Source: Alopecurus myosuroides
Taxonomy: Eukaryota > Streptophyta > Magnoliopsida > Poales > Poaceae
Assembly (NCBI GenBank): GCA_028641055.1
Contig: CM054058.1
Location: 84,486,020 to 84,550,019 of the forward strand
Length of the DNA stretch: 64,000 nucleotides
Direction of reading: 5' to 3'
The position numbers and the translations under genes were made by a program. Below the pieces are notes generated by a model. It had not been told where the DNA came from, made no database searches, and saw only the letters and a list, made by a program, of their open reading frames with translations. The stretch's first letter is position 1. Each line of letters begins with the position of its first letter. Below are positions 20,282 to 30,573 of this stretch, piece by piece.

Positions 20282-23200
20282 ATGGGACGGAGACAGGTAC
20301 GCATGATTTTATTATGCCTTTAGATTTTTGTGTAAGCTCGATCCAATAGAGAGAAATACGAAAAAGACTTAGATAATAGCTTTATTCGCAGAAACGTGCA
20401 AGCAACGAACAAGACTTACAAGATGGCGGAAAGCGACTAATGTTATCTCCCATGACATGCATTGATGGCTCGGTTGAGCCATCAGATACGAACATCGGAC
20501 ATACACCTACGCAGTGGGTCTACAACCAAGTAAGTTTGTTAGCTATGCAGGGCCTTTTTTTTTTTCCTATTTTTGCTCTCTGGACATCTTCATTTTCTTT
20601 TCGGATCTGCTTGGCGTGCATTTTTTCATGTTATCTTCATTTTATTATTGGAATACAAGGAATGTAGCAACTTTCGACCAATAATCGACAATGAAGTACC
20701 AGGGAGCCACGACACATACACTGTGAGTTCATTATAAACATAGAGAAACATCGACCATAAGTTAAAAAGACTTCATTCAGATACCTCGAGAATGATACAT
20801 GCCATGACTAACTTTTTTATACAGGTACGCGATGGAATGGAGGAGTTACTATCATATGTCCCCCCTGCCGTGCTCAGCACACCTGTATTCGATAGGACAC
20901 CTGGAAGCTACGCAGTAAGAGGGAGCCACGATTTTTGCATTCAACCACGGCTAAACAACCACTAGGCATCAACCTTCTCCCCTATCTACGGCTCGGCGCC
21001 ACAACAACAGGTCCATACCTATACTATAGTATGTGTTTTTCCATACCAGCCTGTTCCCAGTTTTAATTCAACCTAGTTCTGTGTAAAAACAGAATCCGTA
21101 ATTAGGGGTTTACCACAAATCGAAGAAATAAAAATATTGAAAAAAATAGAACATCCGTGCAGAGTGAAAACTAGCATGCACGAGATACTTCACGTGCTGC
21201 AGCAACCTCAACCTTTATACATGACCGTACACGCAATTATCCTATTAGTTAGGGGTCATTATGTAAATTTTGCTTTTGCATACATAGCCAACCATACTCA
21301 AACAATCATGGGATGTGGTAGTTGGAATGGACGACTCAATGCTTGAGCTTTCTCTACAAACACCAACATTTTTTACACTGTATCAGGATGCACTTGAGCT
21401 CGAGAATGCTTCACCGGTCCCTGCACCCGTGGAGACGGACAGATCATCCTACAACCCCGGTGAAGCTATCGCTCCCCTACAGCAGGTACCATAGCTTTGT
21501 ATTTCTTTCAGATAGCTTCTAGTATGATCTCTATATCATCAAAGCTCATACGTTAAGGTTGTTCTTCCATAGTCTCATGGGAGCAACCGTTCTAGGAATG
21601 ATGCTCTGAAGCAACGAGCTGCGCATGAACTGAAAAAAGCTATGGCTAGCCAACGAGAGGCAATGACCAGGATAAACATTGTTCAAAACATCCTCATAGA
21701 ACTCGGCATAGTAGATGTGGATGTGGCCTCGCCCACTCCCCACATGGAGGAACATGGTGGTAACTGTCAACCAGACATACAACTTTTAGTTTTTGCTAGA
21801 TTTTGCATTTTGCGATAAGCATTCTCACCACCCCATACCATATCAGGAGGGTGCTACGAAGAGCGAAACATGACGACCATGGCAACAGAGGAACACGGTA
21901 GAACAATCAATGCGAGGCATGTTTATCTATAAATCTTTACCAACTTTACTTCGTGCTTGTTCAAAACCATAGGAAACTCATATAAGTATACCGCAGGACA
22001 TTCTTCTCAGAACATGCATCCAGGACTGTGATTGGGGAACGGACGAGACATATACCTGCTCCGCAATCATCAAGTCAATTGAATATTTGTCAGGATCTTG
22101 GTTACAAAAGGGCTGAATTTTTTGTGCTGGTTATCGACGGACTTCGAGACAAGTGCAAGGAGAGTCATGCAAGTTCAAATCATGCCCTTCGTAACACCGG
22201 ATCAAGCTTTTCCAGGCGGCGTTCCCATGACGCGAACTGCACTGCTTACCGTCATGCTAGGCCGATTATAAAAGACGCGCAACGTGCATGCGCTTGGATT
22301 ATAAAGGGTGCAACGACGGAAGAACTATCAAGGTAATTCACACAGCTTCTGCACACCCGTTTGTTTTTGTTAGTCGGGGTGTATTTTACCTGTTTATTTT
22401 AGGAATAACTCCACTAATACAATATTTTTAAAGCAGAACATGGGTCACTCTGCCAGGAACACCGTACATCAATATTACAGGAGCGCACATTAATTTTTTT
22501 TTGTAGGAACTACGTTCTCGATGTCATGTTTTGTGCAGCTGTTCTGCGTAGCTTCCAAGAACTAGAGTGCGACGCTTGCAAATTTCATGGGGAGAAGTCA
22601 CCCCGTCACTACGTACAACCAGAGTGGGCGGTAAGTTCAATATAACCATTGCTCCCGTTTTTTATCAAAATCACTCACAACATGAGATCTTTCTAATCGA
22701 CAACAATGTATGATTTTGTAGCACCGAGTTACATCCGGGAAGAGAGGAGCACAAACTATACTTGAGATGTTCAACACTCCACCTCCCCCGCAATCACTAC
22801 ACGAATGCAAAATTGTGAGGAAGATGACTGCAAGTGTTTTCTTAGCTCTCATGGTGTTCTTTATTCGATAGGCATTTTTTAGTGAAGTGTTTTTTCTAAC
22901 ACACACATTTCTCACATTCCATTCAGGTTATCGCTCCTGTTTATATAGGTGGCTATTGGTCATGCTACGCTTTTGATTTTGAAAAAAATCGTATGTCAAT
23001 AATGGATCCACAGGTAGGAGGACCGCGGGACCATGCGCAACTACGCATGCATAAAACATATGGTCCATCGCTGCTCGAGCACGCAATCAGATGCATGCGT
23101 GCACTAAGCGGAATAGACAACCTCGGTTCTGGTGGATGGGATCTAGCAATCCTTTGTGGAGATGGATCAATATGTAAGAAGTAAGAGTAATCTTATGAAA

Positions 23201-23557
23201 ATATTTCGTCTTATCCAACAAAAGTATGTTTTTTCTAAACGTTTTCTTTTTTAGATGGAACACTGGCTTGTATGTTTTGAATTTCGCCAGATGGTTCAAC
23301 GGCGACACAGTATGCGACCCTACCGGAAGAGACGTGAGTATTATTTTTTGGATATTTTATACCCGATATAGCAAAAAAACATGCAATTTACGGATCAGTT
23401 TTGTTACTTGCAGAACAAGGTGGCAGAGTCAAAGAGGGAGCTTGCTTATACACTTATGAAGTCCAAAATCAACGAATCAGCTCTGCCAATGTTCGAGTCC
23501 TACACCATGAACATGTCGGCGAATGAATTAAATGAATTAGAAGAAGAGGACGATTAG
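20282..23557 (+). CDS. ULP1/C48-like protein, 13 exons, 552 aa, catalytic residues replaced
   Basis: Exons: 20282-20296, 20392-20529, 20660-20722, 20825-20914, 21387-21485, 21573-21759, 21847-21897, 22011-22332, 22507-22630, 22722-22814, 22927-23180, 23255-23333, 23414-23557. All introns are GT-AG and the exons add to 1659 bases, exactly 553 codons, with phases agreeing at every join. The C-terminal third resembles the C48 ULP1-like fold: VIAPVYIGGYWSCYAFDFEKNRMSIMDP corresponds to the catalytic His/Asp region, but the expected His before Trp is Tyr. WNTGLYVLNFARWFNG corresponds to the Asp-Cys-Gly nucleophile region, with Asn-Thr in place of Asp-Cys. The upstream half is low-complexity and charged with a predicted helix (KQRAAHELKKAMASQREAM). 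The protein is thus probably a non-catalytic SUMO-protease-like scaffold. An intact frame over 13 exons argues for recent or current selection. Confidence 0.78.
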
Positions 23558-24590
23558 ATTCGATTTTTTAATCGAATCTCTTCTTAATATTTTTTTAGTT
23601 GGAACGAGAAGTCTGGAGAACTTAGTGTTGTTCCTGTAATAAAGACTTACCTCTGTAACAATTATCGAATATTTTCATTGATGGTAGCAAGCAATTTTTG
23701 TTTTACTCCGAATTTAAAGTTACCAACCAGCCAAGATAGGACCCTTACAAAATATCGTGTACGTGTAAAATGTGTACTTAGCGATACACGCATGCATGAG
23801 ATGGGCTAGCTATAGGCTCGCAGCCATTCCCCTATGGTAGCTGGCCATAAAGTTGGGTAAACGACAACCCACCAAAAACAAAAACATTTACCCTATCTAT
23901 GACCAGTCAGCACACAGATTTCAAAAGTTGACAGACTAGGAGATGTCACTTCAACCAGGATAAATCGTCTTGTCTAGTTGTAGCGCATCACTTTACATCA
24001 GTGTCGGAACATGGATTCCAATGCATGTTACCCATGAACACACCTAATATTTATTGTCTCGGTGATTACAAGACATACGCGATAATTAGAGGTTGGTCAA
24101 TATGTTGTCACCTACGCTGCTAGTTTTTGCTTTAACTGGCATCGGCTATATAGTTTGGTCAAAAATCCAGCCTAGCTCCTAGTACACATGTCTCTCTGCC
24201 ACTATCGCGAGCTGCTGGCATGTACAATTCATAGTCGTCATATGGGTAGACTCCAGCAAACTAGCCGGCACAGGAATAGATCAACGTCGGCAACAGCATA
24301 TACTACATGTGGTGGCACGTGCAAGGTACAACTGTTGCTTAAGGCCCGCTCATGATGGCATCACATCTTTTCCGTTCTTCAACTCGCATACGCGCGCATC
24401 GGTGGGCACATCCGTCTTGTTAAGCTTTATCTTCCCCCGTCTTGCAGTTCACGTTGGCAAGCATGGGTAGAAGATGAACAACACAATGTTTGTCGCTTAA
24501 CATCCATTTTTCTTATATATTGATGCACGTGCTACCATTTTTCCAGCCGACACTAAAAGACGGCGAAGATAAACTCAACGCAAGTCGAAG
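23558..24590. other. Intergenic
   Basis: No gene seen. An AATAAA-like signal lies just after the ULP1-like gene (near 23639). Confidence 0.4.
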
Positions 24591-25095
24591 GTCTGGAGCC
24601 GCCGCTCCGACGTCCATGCCGGGCCTAGGGCCACGCACCACCTAGCCGGAGACGAAGAATCGCTGCCGCCCACTACCAGCACCGCACCGCTCACTATGGC
24701 CGGTGGAAACTCCAAGGCAAGGCCCCAAGAGGAAAGCAATGCAGGAGCGCCGCCCTCGATATAGGGTTTTCCCGGAGAACCCGAATGCGAGAACCGGCAA
24801 CGCCATCCGTCGACGCCGTTCGCCCCTATCGCTAGAGCCCGCTAGCTCTGCATCCTCGACCCCGGTCCGTCGTCGCCCCCCCCCCCCTGGGCCGGACCAC
24901 CACCGCCAATGGAAAAGGGACCCACCCGCGGCCGCCTTTTGGCAACAGGAAGGATCCGCCACCGCCGCGGATCAGGCTGGCGACGGCAGCGGCGTCGGAG
25001 GGCGCCTTTGACAGGGGAGGGTGCGGTGAGGAATTTTTTTTCCCTTGCGCCGGGGGGGGGGGGGGGGGGCGACGCGAGGAGACGATTCACGGATA
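24591..25095. other. GC-rich block with C12 and G18 runs
   Basis: An abrupt CpG-rich block with a run of 12 C at 24876-24887 and 18 G at 25052-25069. Open frames on both strands are compositional. On the minus strand it resembles the GC-rich leader of a grass non-LTR element or a captured gene leader (contains GGTTCTCCGGGAAAACCCTA). Similar in character to the block at 12375-12780. Confidence 0.4.
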
Positions 25096-25237
25096 TAACG
25101 GATGTTGCTGGTGGAGTAGTAGGTACCTCTTTAGAGTTAAATTACACCTTGCATTAAATGAATGTTTTTAACTAGTAATACATCATGGGTGCATTGAATT
25201 CACGGATGCACAGGCGACCCATGAAAATCATGCACTG

Positions 25238-25299
25238 GCCACTCTACCTCGTTGCTCTAGTCTCCTATGCCACTCTACCTCGTTGCTCTAGTCTCCTAT
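25238..25299. repeat. 31-bp tandem duplication
   Basis: GCCACTCTACCTCGTTGCTC and the rest of its 31-bp unit occur twice head to tail. Confidence 0.85.
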
Positions 25300-25682
25300 A
25301 CAATTAAAAGCACATGCATGTCAAGTTGCCCTCGTCAATATGGGGCATATTAGGGAGTCAACAACCCAACACAAAGTAAATGTCATTTTTATACAAAAAT
25401 AGAATGTGAACTAAAAAGTGAATAGAGGGAGTATAAATCAGTTATAGGGAAAACGGCACATTTATCTCTCCATTTCAGAAGGCTGAACATAGTCGTCGAT
25501 TCTTAACAAACTTTTATTATTCAAAAAAAAAAGGATACAAGCAGCACGATGATCGCTGCCGAGAAGCAAACTACAGGATAATCTCACATGAATACTAGAT
25601 GGAAAGGTGAAATCGATACGACACACATAACCAAACTAGAACTACATCAAACTACGTGCTGGACGGATGATACACACACCAT
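25300..25682. other. 3' flank of the FAR1-type gene
   Basis: AT-rich. TAGAGGGAGTA at about 25424-25434 looks like one end of a Stowaway MITE, but no matching second end is visible. Confidence 0.3.
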
Positions 25683-28578
25683 TCAGTTCCGCTTCTTCTT
25701 GCGAGAGCAAGTGGCCCGGTTATGTCCCGCGACACCACATGTGCTGCACTTGCGCGAGCCTGCTTCAGTTGGACCCTCGACCTCATTTTTTGTGCACCGT
25801 GCGGCATAGTGAGCATTGGATCCACATAAACGACACTTCTGGTCGGTCTTAGCCTTGGTTGGTACTGCAGTTGTTTTGTCCTTACGAATTTTGACGTTGC
25901 GAGTGCCAAGTGAGATTTTGCTAGCCGCAGGCCTTTTCTTCATCCCACTCTTAGTGACCTCTATGGCAGATTTCATCCTTGACTGCTTAGGCCTGCCCCG
26001 TGAACGCACCCTCGGCGGAGGTGCGACTGATTTGCCATCTTGAGTTATTTCATGTTCCATCTCGTCAGTCACCGTACCATCCCAAAGTGGCCTAGTTTGC
26101 TCCCACTTATTTGACAGTGATTCCTGTACAGGCGGGACCACAGTAATGGCAACTAGCGCTTCCTTCGCGCGGGCGATGTAATCAAGGGCAATCTCAGTGT
26201 GCTGTCTAGAAGCACAACACATACCAACAAGCTCCATAGAAGCCGCGTAAACCACGGCATGCAGTGTTGCGGACTCAGCTCTTCGCTTTGTGAGAACGGA
26301 CTGTTCAGCCGCGAAGGCTTTGCCATTAAGCTTTGCGTCGCGAGACCACCTAGTGCAGAGGAGACCGGGAGGCAATTCAGTAGCCAGGTTGTGTAGGAGT
26401 ACCTATAGTGGAAGACGGACGACAATCAGATAACGGTCGGTAAATATTTTAGATATTATAGGGGGAAAAAGTTCGGGCATTTATACTTACTTTCAGAATA
26501 TGACGGCATGGCATTCCACAGTGCTCAAACCTCTTGCATTCGCAGAAGTACTGGAAACCATCGGCGCTCACATTTACGATGTATTCTGTCTTGCCGTGGT
26601 CGTACATGACATGTTGCGTAATCAGCACAACTCTGTAAGTACGGCTACTACTACCCTGGTAGCAGCCAAATGAACTCGATCTATACAGCTCTTGTGAGAA
26701 CTTGTTAAACATGTCTCTCGTAAAAAACTTGGCTGCATGTTTCTCCAGAGGAAACCCAAACCTAAAAACACGATTAACCTGCAGCAATAAAACAGTTATC
26801 TATCCATACATAAGTAATAATGGGCACACACAGTGGTACAATATAGAAGGTAACCTGCTTTGTGGCATGTTCTTCTTTGCCTTCATCAGCTTCTCTATCA
26901 GCAATCATGCGATCATACTGAGAAACGAATAGATGCATTGGCGCAGATCTCGGGATGTAAGTCTTGAGTAGATGGTTGGCACTCTCGCTGCGTTGAGTAC
27001 TGGTCATACCCGCACAGAATGTGTCGGCGAAATAAGGTTTAGCCCACATAGTGCGTTTCTCGTATGCCGCCGAAAGAAACTCGTTCTCATGAAGTTTGTG
27101 AGTCTCAATCAACTCGGCCCACCTGGATTCAAATTCTTCAATTGAGACGATCTCATCTAGTAATTCATGCAGATCCTTCTTGAATGCAGTGTTTTTGCTG
27201 TATATACCACCGAGGGACTCTTTAGCTTTTCTAAGAACGTGCCACTTGCACCATCTATGTCTCGTTGTCGGTAGCTCACTTTCAATAGCCGCCTTCATCG
27301 CCTTGCATTGGTCTATGTAAAGAAATGGTTCAATACCTTTTAATTTTAATTTTACAAAATTTAGATACCATAAATACCAGGACATGCAAAATACCTGTGA
27401 GTATTGTCTTCGGGCGCGATCCATTCATTGCTTCTATGAAAACTTTGAAGGCCCATTTGAACGCTTCTGTAGTTTCTTCCGTCAACAACACAGCACCGAA
27501 AAAGGTCGTTTGAAAATGGTTGTTCACACCAACGAATAACCCGAAAGGTAGGTTATATAAGTTAGTTCGGTACGTCGTGTAGAACGTCACAACGTCTCCG
27601 AAGCTAGCATAGTTTATCCTGGCCGAGCCATGACACCAGAATAAAGATTTAACACGTCTGTTAGCGTCTACTTGCATTTTAACTACTAAGCCAGGATCAC
27701 TATCTTTCATCTCATTGAATTTCTCTACTGTCTTCGTCATGTCGCCAACTATAGATTCTTGTGACAGCCTACCGCAGAGGGAACGTATTGATTGCCTACT
27801 AAAAGGAACATATGAGTTCGACCCATGCATACTTCCTATAATGGAACAAACCCGGGATATCTGGACGTTGTTCAACCTAAGATGCCTAACCAAATCCCTG
27901 GTCATCTGATCTATCCTACTATGTGAATTCCATTGCCTTCTCTCACCGCAGCTAGCGGACATGGGATGAACGTGTTCAGTAACCAGATGGCTGACCATCC
28001 ACGACTCATCATCCTTTCTAACCAGACGAACCATAGCGGGGCAACGACACCTAATAGATTTGCTTTCATTCGCCGGGTCGTAACCCTGAGAAAAAAATGT
28101 TGGTCACAGTGAGTTTTTTCAACAATCATCTTGTGCACGTACTGGAATAAGTAAACTCGATCACTAAGGAGAATGTACCTGGCATGAACAAATTAAATCC
28201 TGACGGCGTCGTTGCCCGCTCGCTGTGACGCGGCTACGTCCATAACGTATGCCGAACCCTTTTTCCCAAGAGTACATATTGTAAAACTCGTAGGCTTCTT
28301 TTGTCGAGTCAAATACGTTTCCAACGGCAATGTCAAAGACGTCCCCTCCGTCACGGCACCCGGCGGCACGTAGTGCACGCTCAACAGCTCCATAGTTCCA
28401 TGCGGCTGGTAGAGTAGCCCCGATAGGTGTCCTTGCAATACAAAAAATCAGTTAAAATCTGCTTGAGGGTTAAACTACGTACACCCGTTTAGCAATACGG
28501 ACTAGGAAGTATGCCATTTTTTCCGTACCTGTATTCAGTGCTCTCGGTCTCCATAGTGCCGCTGCTACTCCGAGGCAT
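25683..28578 (-). CDS. FAR1-type protein (MULE-derived), six exons, 819 aa
   Basis: Exons in coding order: 28578-28529, 28431-28179, 28085-27395, 27312-26855, 26778-26491, 26402-25683. Total 2460 bases, exactly 820 codons, all phases consistent, GT-AG throughout. Domains in order: FAR1 DNA-binding domain (EFYNMYSWEKGFGIRYGRSR, RRQDLICSCQG, RCRCPAMVRL, then HLVTEHVHPM); MULE transposase-like core (VTFYTTYRTNLYNLPFGLFV, ILTDQCKAMKAAIE, HRWCKWHV); SWIM zinc finger (CECKRFEHCGMPCRHIL); a basic linker; and two CCHC knuckles (CRLCGSNAHYAARC and CSTCGVAGHNRATC). FAR1/FHY3 relatives act as nuclear transcription regulators derived from Mutator-like transposases. The first catalytic Asp of the DDE core is Tyr here (FYTTY instead of FDTTY), which argues for a regulator or relic rather than an active transposase. 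No flanking Mutator terminal repeats were recognised. Confidence 0.9.
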
Positions 28579-28664
28579 TGTTTTTCCTGAGAGAGCGGCT
28601 TGAATCTTAGTTGCTTGACACCAGAGATAGTAAGTGTATGATGGTGTCCGGAAGGGAATAGCTG

Positions 28665-28725
28665 CCTTTATATAGTAGTACAGCCATGTGCAATAACCAT
28701 AGTTTCCCGCCTATTTTTGGCGCGC
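28665..28725 (-). promoter_or_regulatory. TATA box and paired E2F-like sites of the FAR1-type gene
   Basis: On the minus strand a TATA box (CTATATAAAGG) covers 28675-28665, about 90 bases before the ATG. Just upstream are two E2F-like sites, read on the plus strand as TTTCCCGCC at 28703-28711 and TTTGGCGCG at 28716-28724. Confidence 0.5.
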
Positions 28726-29304
28726 ATTTTTACTGCACAGAGCCATAGGTATCAACCACAAGAGGAGAAACTAGACGAAAGTGGCAACCGAGTAATGGGG
28801 AACACGTTTATTGTCGTCTATGAAAAAGAATCTCATGCAAACACATGCAGACAACATGACTCGATTCCATAAACCTGCCACGTGAGCAAACAGCAACATA
28901 GCAAATGTTCATGCTGGCTACACGGAGACCAAAAAACCTATCCATAGGCAACATTGTGTTCTTACGGTTAGCATAGCAACTCACCCTCCGCTACTAGCTA
29001 CACCAAGTGACAATAGGAACGGACGTGAAAAATCAAGGGCGTGCCTTTTCGCGACGTTTGTATGTCTGGCCACGGCAACACGAAGACCCAAAATTCACAT
29101 GAGTAGGCACTACGGAGTTTTTGGTTTACCGATGGTACTCACTGGCGCCAATGACTAGCGGGAAATGCTAAACCACAGCATAATACACGACTCAAGATGT
29201 ATTACATGATGTTTCTTCGTACCAAAGTTCGATTTATTGCATGCCGGTATTTTCGAAGGTACTTATTTTTTTTATTATAGTTCAACACGAACGACACGTA
29301 AGTG
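28726..29304. other. Intergenic
   Basis: No gene seen between the FAR1-type promoter and the 3' end of the split membrane-protein frame. Confidence 0.35.
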
Positions 29305-29427
29305 TCATACATCCAGTGTCACAGCCGCATCAACACTGGTAAGTAGGACCCCCCTATGAAGGTTGTATACTAGCAGCGCACACTCGACTACACAGAAAAA
29401 CAAAATAATGACTATCATAGGCAGTAT
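29305..29427 (-). pseudogene. 3' part of membrane-protein ORF split by the CACTA element
   Basis: Read on the minus strand from the target duplication (ATA, 29427-29425), the frame stays open for 39 more codons to a TGA at 29307-29305. It begins LPMIVIILFFCVVECALLVY, a clear transmembrane segment, and ends in DAAVTLDV. It joins in phase, across one copy of the TSD, with the 5' part at 43512-43246. Confidence 0.6.
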
Positions 29428-29446
29428 CACTAGTAGGGAAACCCTC

Positions 29447-29710
29447 TTCTGTGGCGCACCAAAATCCTATTCTGTGGCGCACCCTGGGGCCACAGGGGTG
29501 CGCCACAGAACACACGCCATAAAAATAATTTCTGTGGCGCACCAAGCCCGTGCGCCACAGAAATAGTGGATTCTGTGGCGCACCTAGCCCGTGCGCCACA
29601 GAAATGGTGGATTCTGTGGCGCACCGAGCCCGTGCGCCACAGAAATAGTCGATTCTGTGGCGCATCCCTTAATGGTGCGCCACAGAATTCTCCAATGGTG
29701 CGCCACAGAA
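29447..29710. repeat. Left subterminal repeat array of the CACTA
   Basis: Twelve copies of TTCTGTGGCGCACC or its complement, mostly as hairpin pairs with 5-13 base loops. Such subterminal repeats are the binding sites for the element-encoded TNPA-type protein in En/Spm relatives. Confidence 0.9.
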
Positions 29711-29753
29711 ACATCTGCTATATTTCGAAATTTAAATTGTTTCTGCTGTATAC

Positions 29754-29797
29754 AGTTTGAATATACAGGAATTATAGTTTGAATATACAGGAATTAT
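29754..29797. repeat. 22-bp tandem duplication
   Basis: AGTTTGAATATACAGGAATTAT occurs twice head to tail just inside the left subterminal array. Confidence 0.85.
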
Positions 29798-29989
29798 ACA
29801 TAGCAGTGACATTTGACAACATATAACATATTACTGATATTTTACAAAGTTACTTAATCACAATAGTGATACATAGTGCAAAGTATCGAATTTGTCTCAA
29901 AGTGATCACATAGTTACTCGAGTTGTCAAACACATCGTCGAACAATAATTGTCACCACATAGTTACTCGAGTTGTCAAGTTACAAATGC

Positions 29990-30232
29990 CTAAGCTAAGA
30001 TGAAATAGACTACAAGCACGGCGACGATGGAGAGCAAGAACGGTAGCTTGATGGAGGTCTTCATCTTGTTCTTCTGTTTCGACTGGTGGTCCCTCCACTT
30101 CGCAACAGCCTCGTGTCTAGTCTCGTATCCTTTATAGCAGTTGCCGCTGAACTTGTCGACCTGTGCTTTGCAGTCCTTCCACTCGTCATAGACTCCTGGA
30201 ACCCGACCCTCGAACACCACGTAGTACGTCAT
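29990..30232 (-). CDS. RNase H1 N-terminal/viroplasmin-like domain with C-terminal membrane anchor, 80 aa
   Basis: The sequence begins MTYYVVFEGRVPGVYDEWKD and continues with a FSGNCYKGYETRHEAVAKW stretch. This is the small fold shared by the RNase H1 N-terminal hybrid-binding domain and caulimovirus viroplasmin: YYVVF.GR.PGVY..W..C..QV..F.G..YKGY.T..EA. It is followed by a Lys-rich segment (QSKQKNKMK) and a hydrophobic tail of about 18 residues ending at the C terminus, which looks like a tail anchor. The ORF lies inside the CACTA, between the ULP1-like gene and the left end, in the same direction as the other genes. No RNase H catalytic domain follows. The domain call is strong; its role for the transposon is unknown. 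Confidence 0.75.
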   Translation of the reverse strand: MTYYVVFEGRVPGVYDEWKDCKAQVDKFSGNCYKGYETRHEAVAKWRDHQSKQKNKMKTSIKLPFLLSIVAVLVVYFILA

Positions 30233-30356
30233 CTATATAGATAGACACAAAGCATATTAGTAAGTATAAAGAAAAAACAACTAAGTCATATATGTTCACA
30301 AAAAATTAACAACTAAGCAAACAAAAAATAAACATCAAAGATATACAAACATAAAG

Positions 30357-30560
30357 CTAGCTAGGCCTAAGTTAATTTAGAGCAAACTAATAGTAGCTAG
30401 CTAGGAGTTTAGAGCTAACTAATAGTAGTAGCTAGCTAGGCCTAAGTTTAGAGCAAACTAATAGTAGATAGCTATGCCTAAGTTTAGAGCTAAACTAATA
30501 TAGTAGCTAGTCTTATATAAGTTAAGCAAATTTTGTTAAACAAACTAATAGTAGCTAGCT
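30357..30560. repeat. Degenerate CTAGCTAGG-TTTAGAG repeats
   Basis: Units of roughly 50-60 bases built from AGTAGCTAGCTAGGCCTAAG and TTTAGAGCAAACTAAT recur four to five times with indels, upstream of the small ORF in coding direction. Confidence 0.7.
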
Positions 30561-30573
30561 ACGCACACCTCGA

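Noticed and set aside
24642..25157. GC-rich open frames on both strands, 80-106 codons
   Set aside because: Compositional; they contain homopolymer-coded Gly/Pro runs and no recognisable domain.
25400..25440. Stowaway MITE
   Set aside because: Only one end-like TAGAGGGAGTA is visible; no partner terminal repeat or TA duplication pair was found.
13300..28800. One large Mutator-like element containing the ULP1-like, OB-fold and FAR1-type genes
   Set aside because: I could not find long terminal inverted repeats or a 9-bp duplication at plausible borders, so I kept the genes separate and list the idea only as a test.
29354..29782. Several open frames on both strands rich in CGA, RHR and WRT repeats at the CACTA ends
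   Set aside because: They are translations of the repeated TTCTGTGGCGCACC subterminal motif, present in all frames, not genes.
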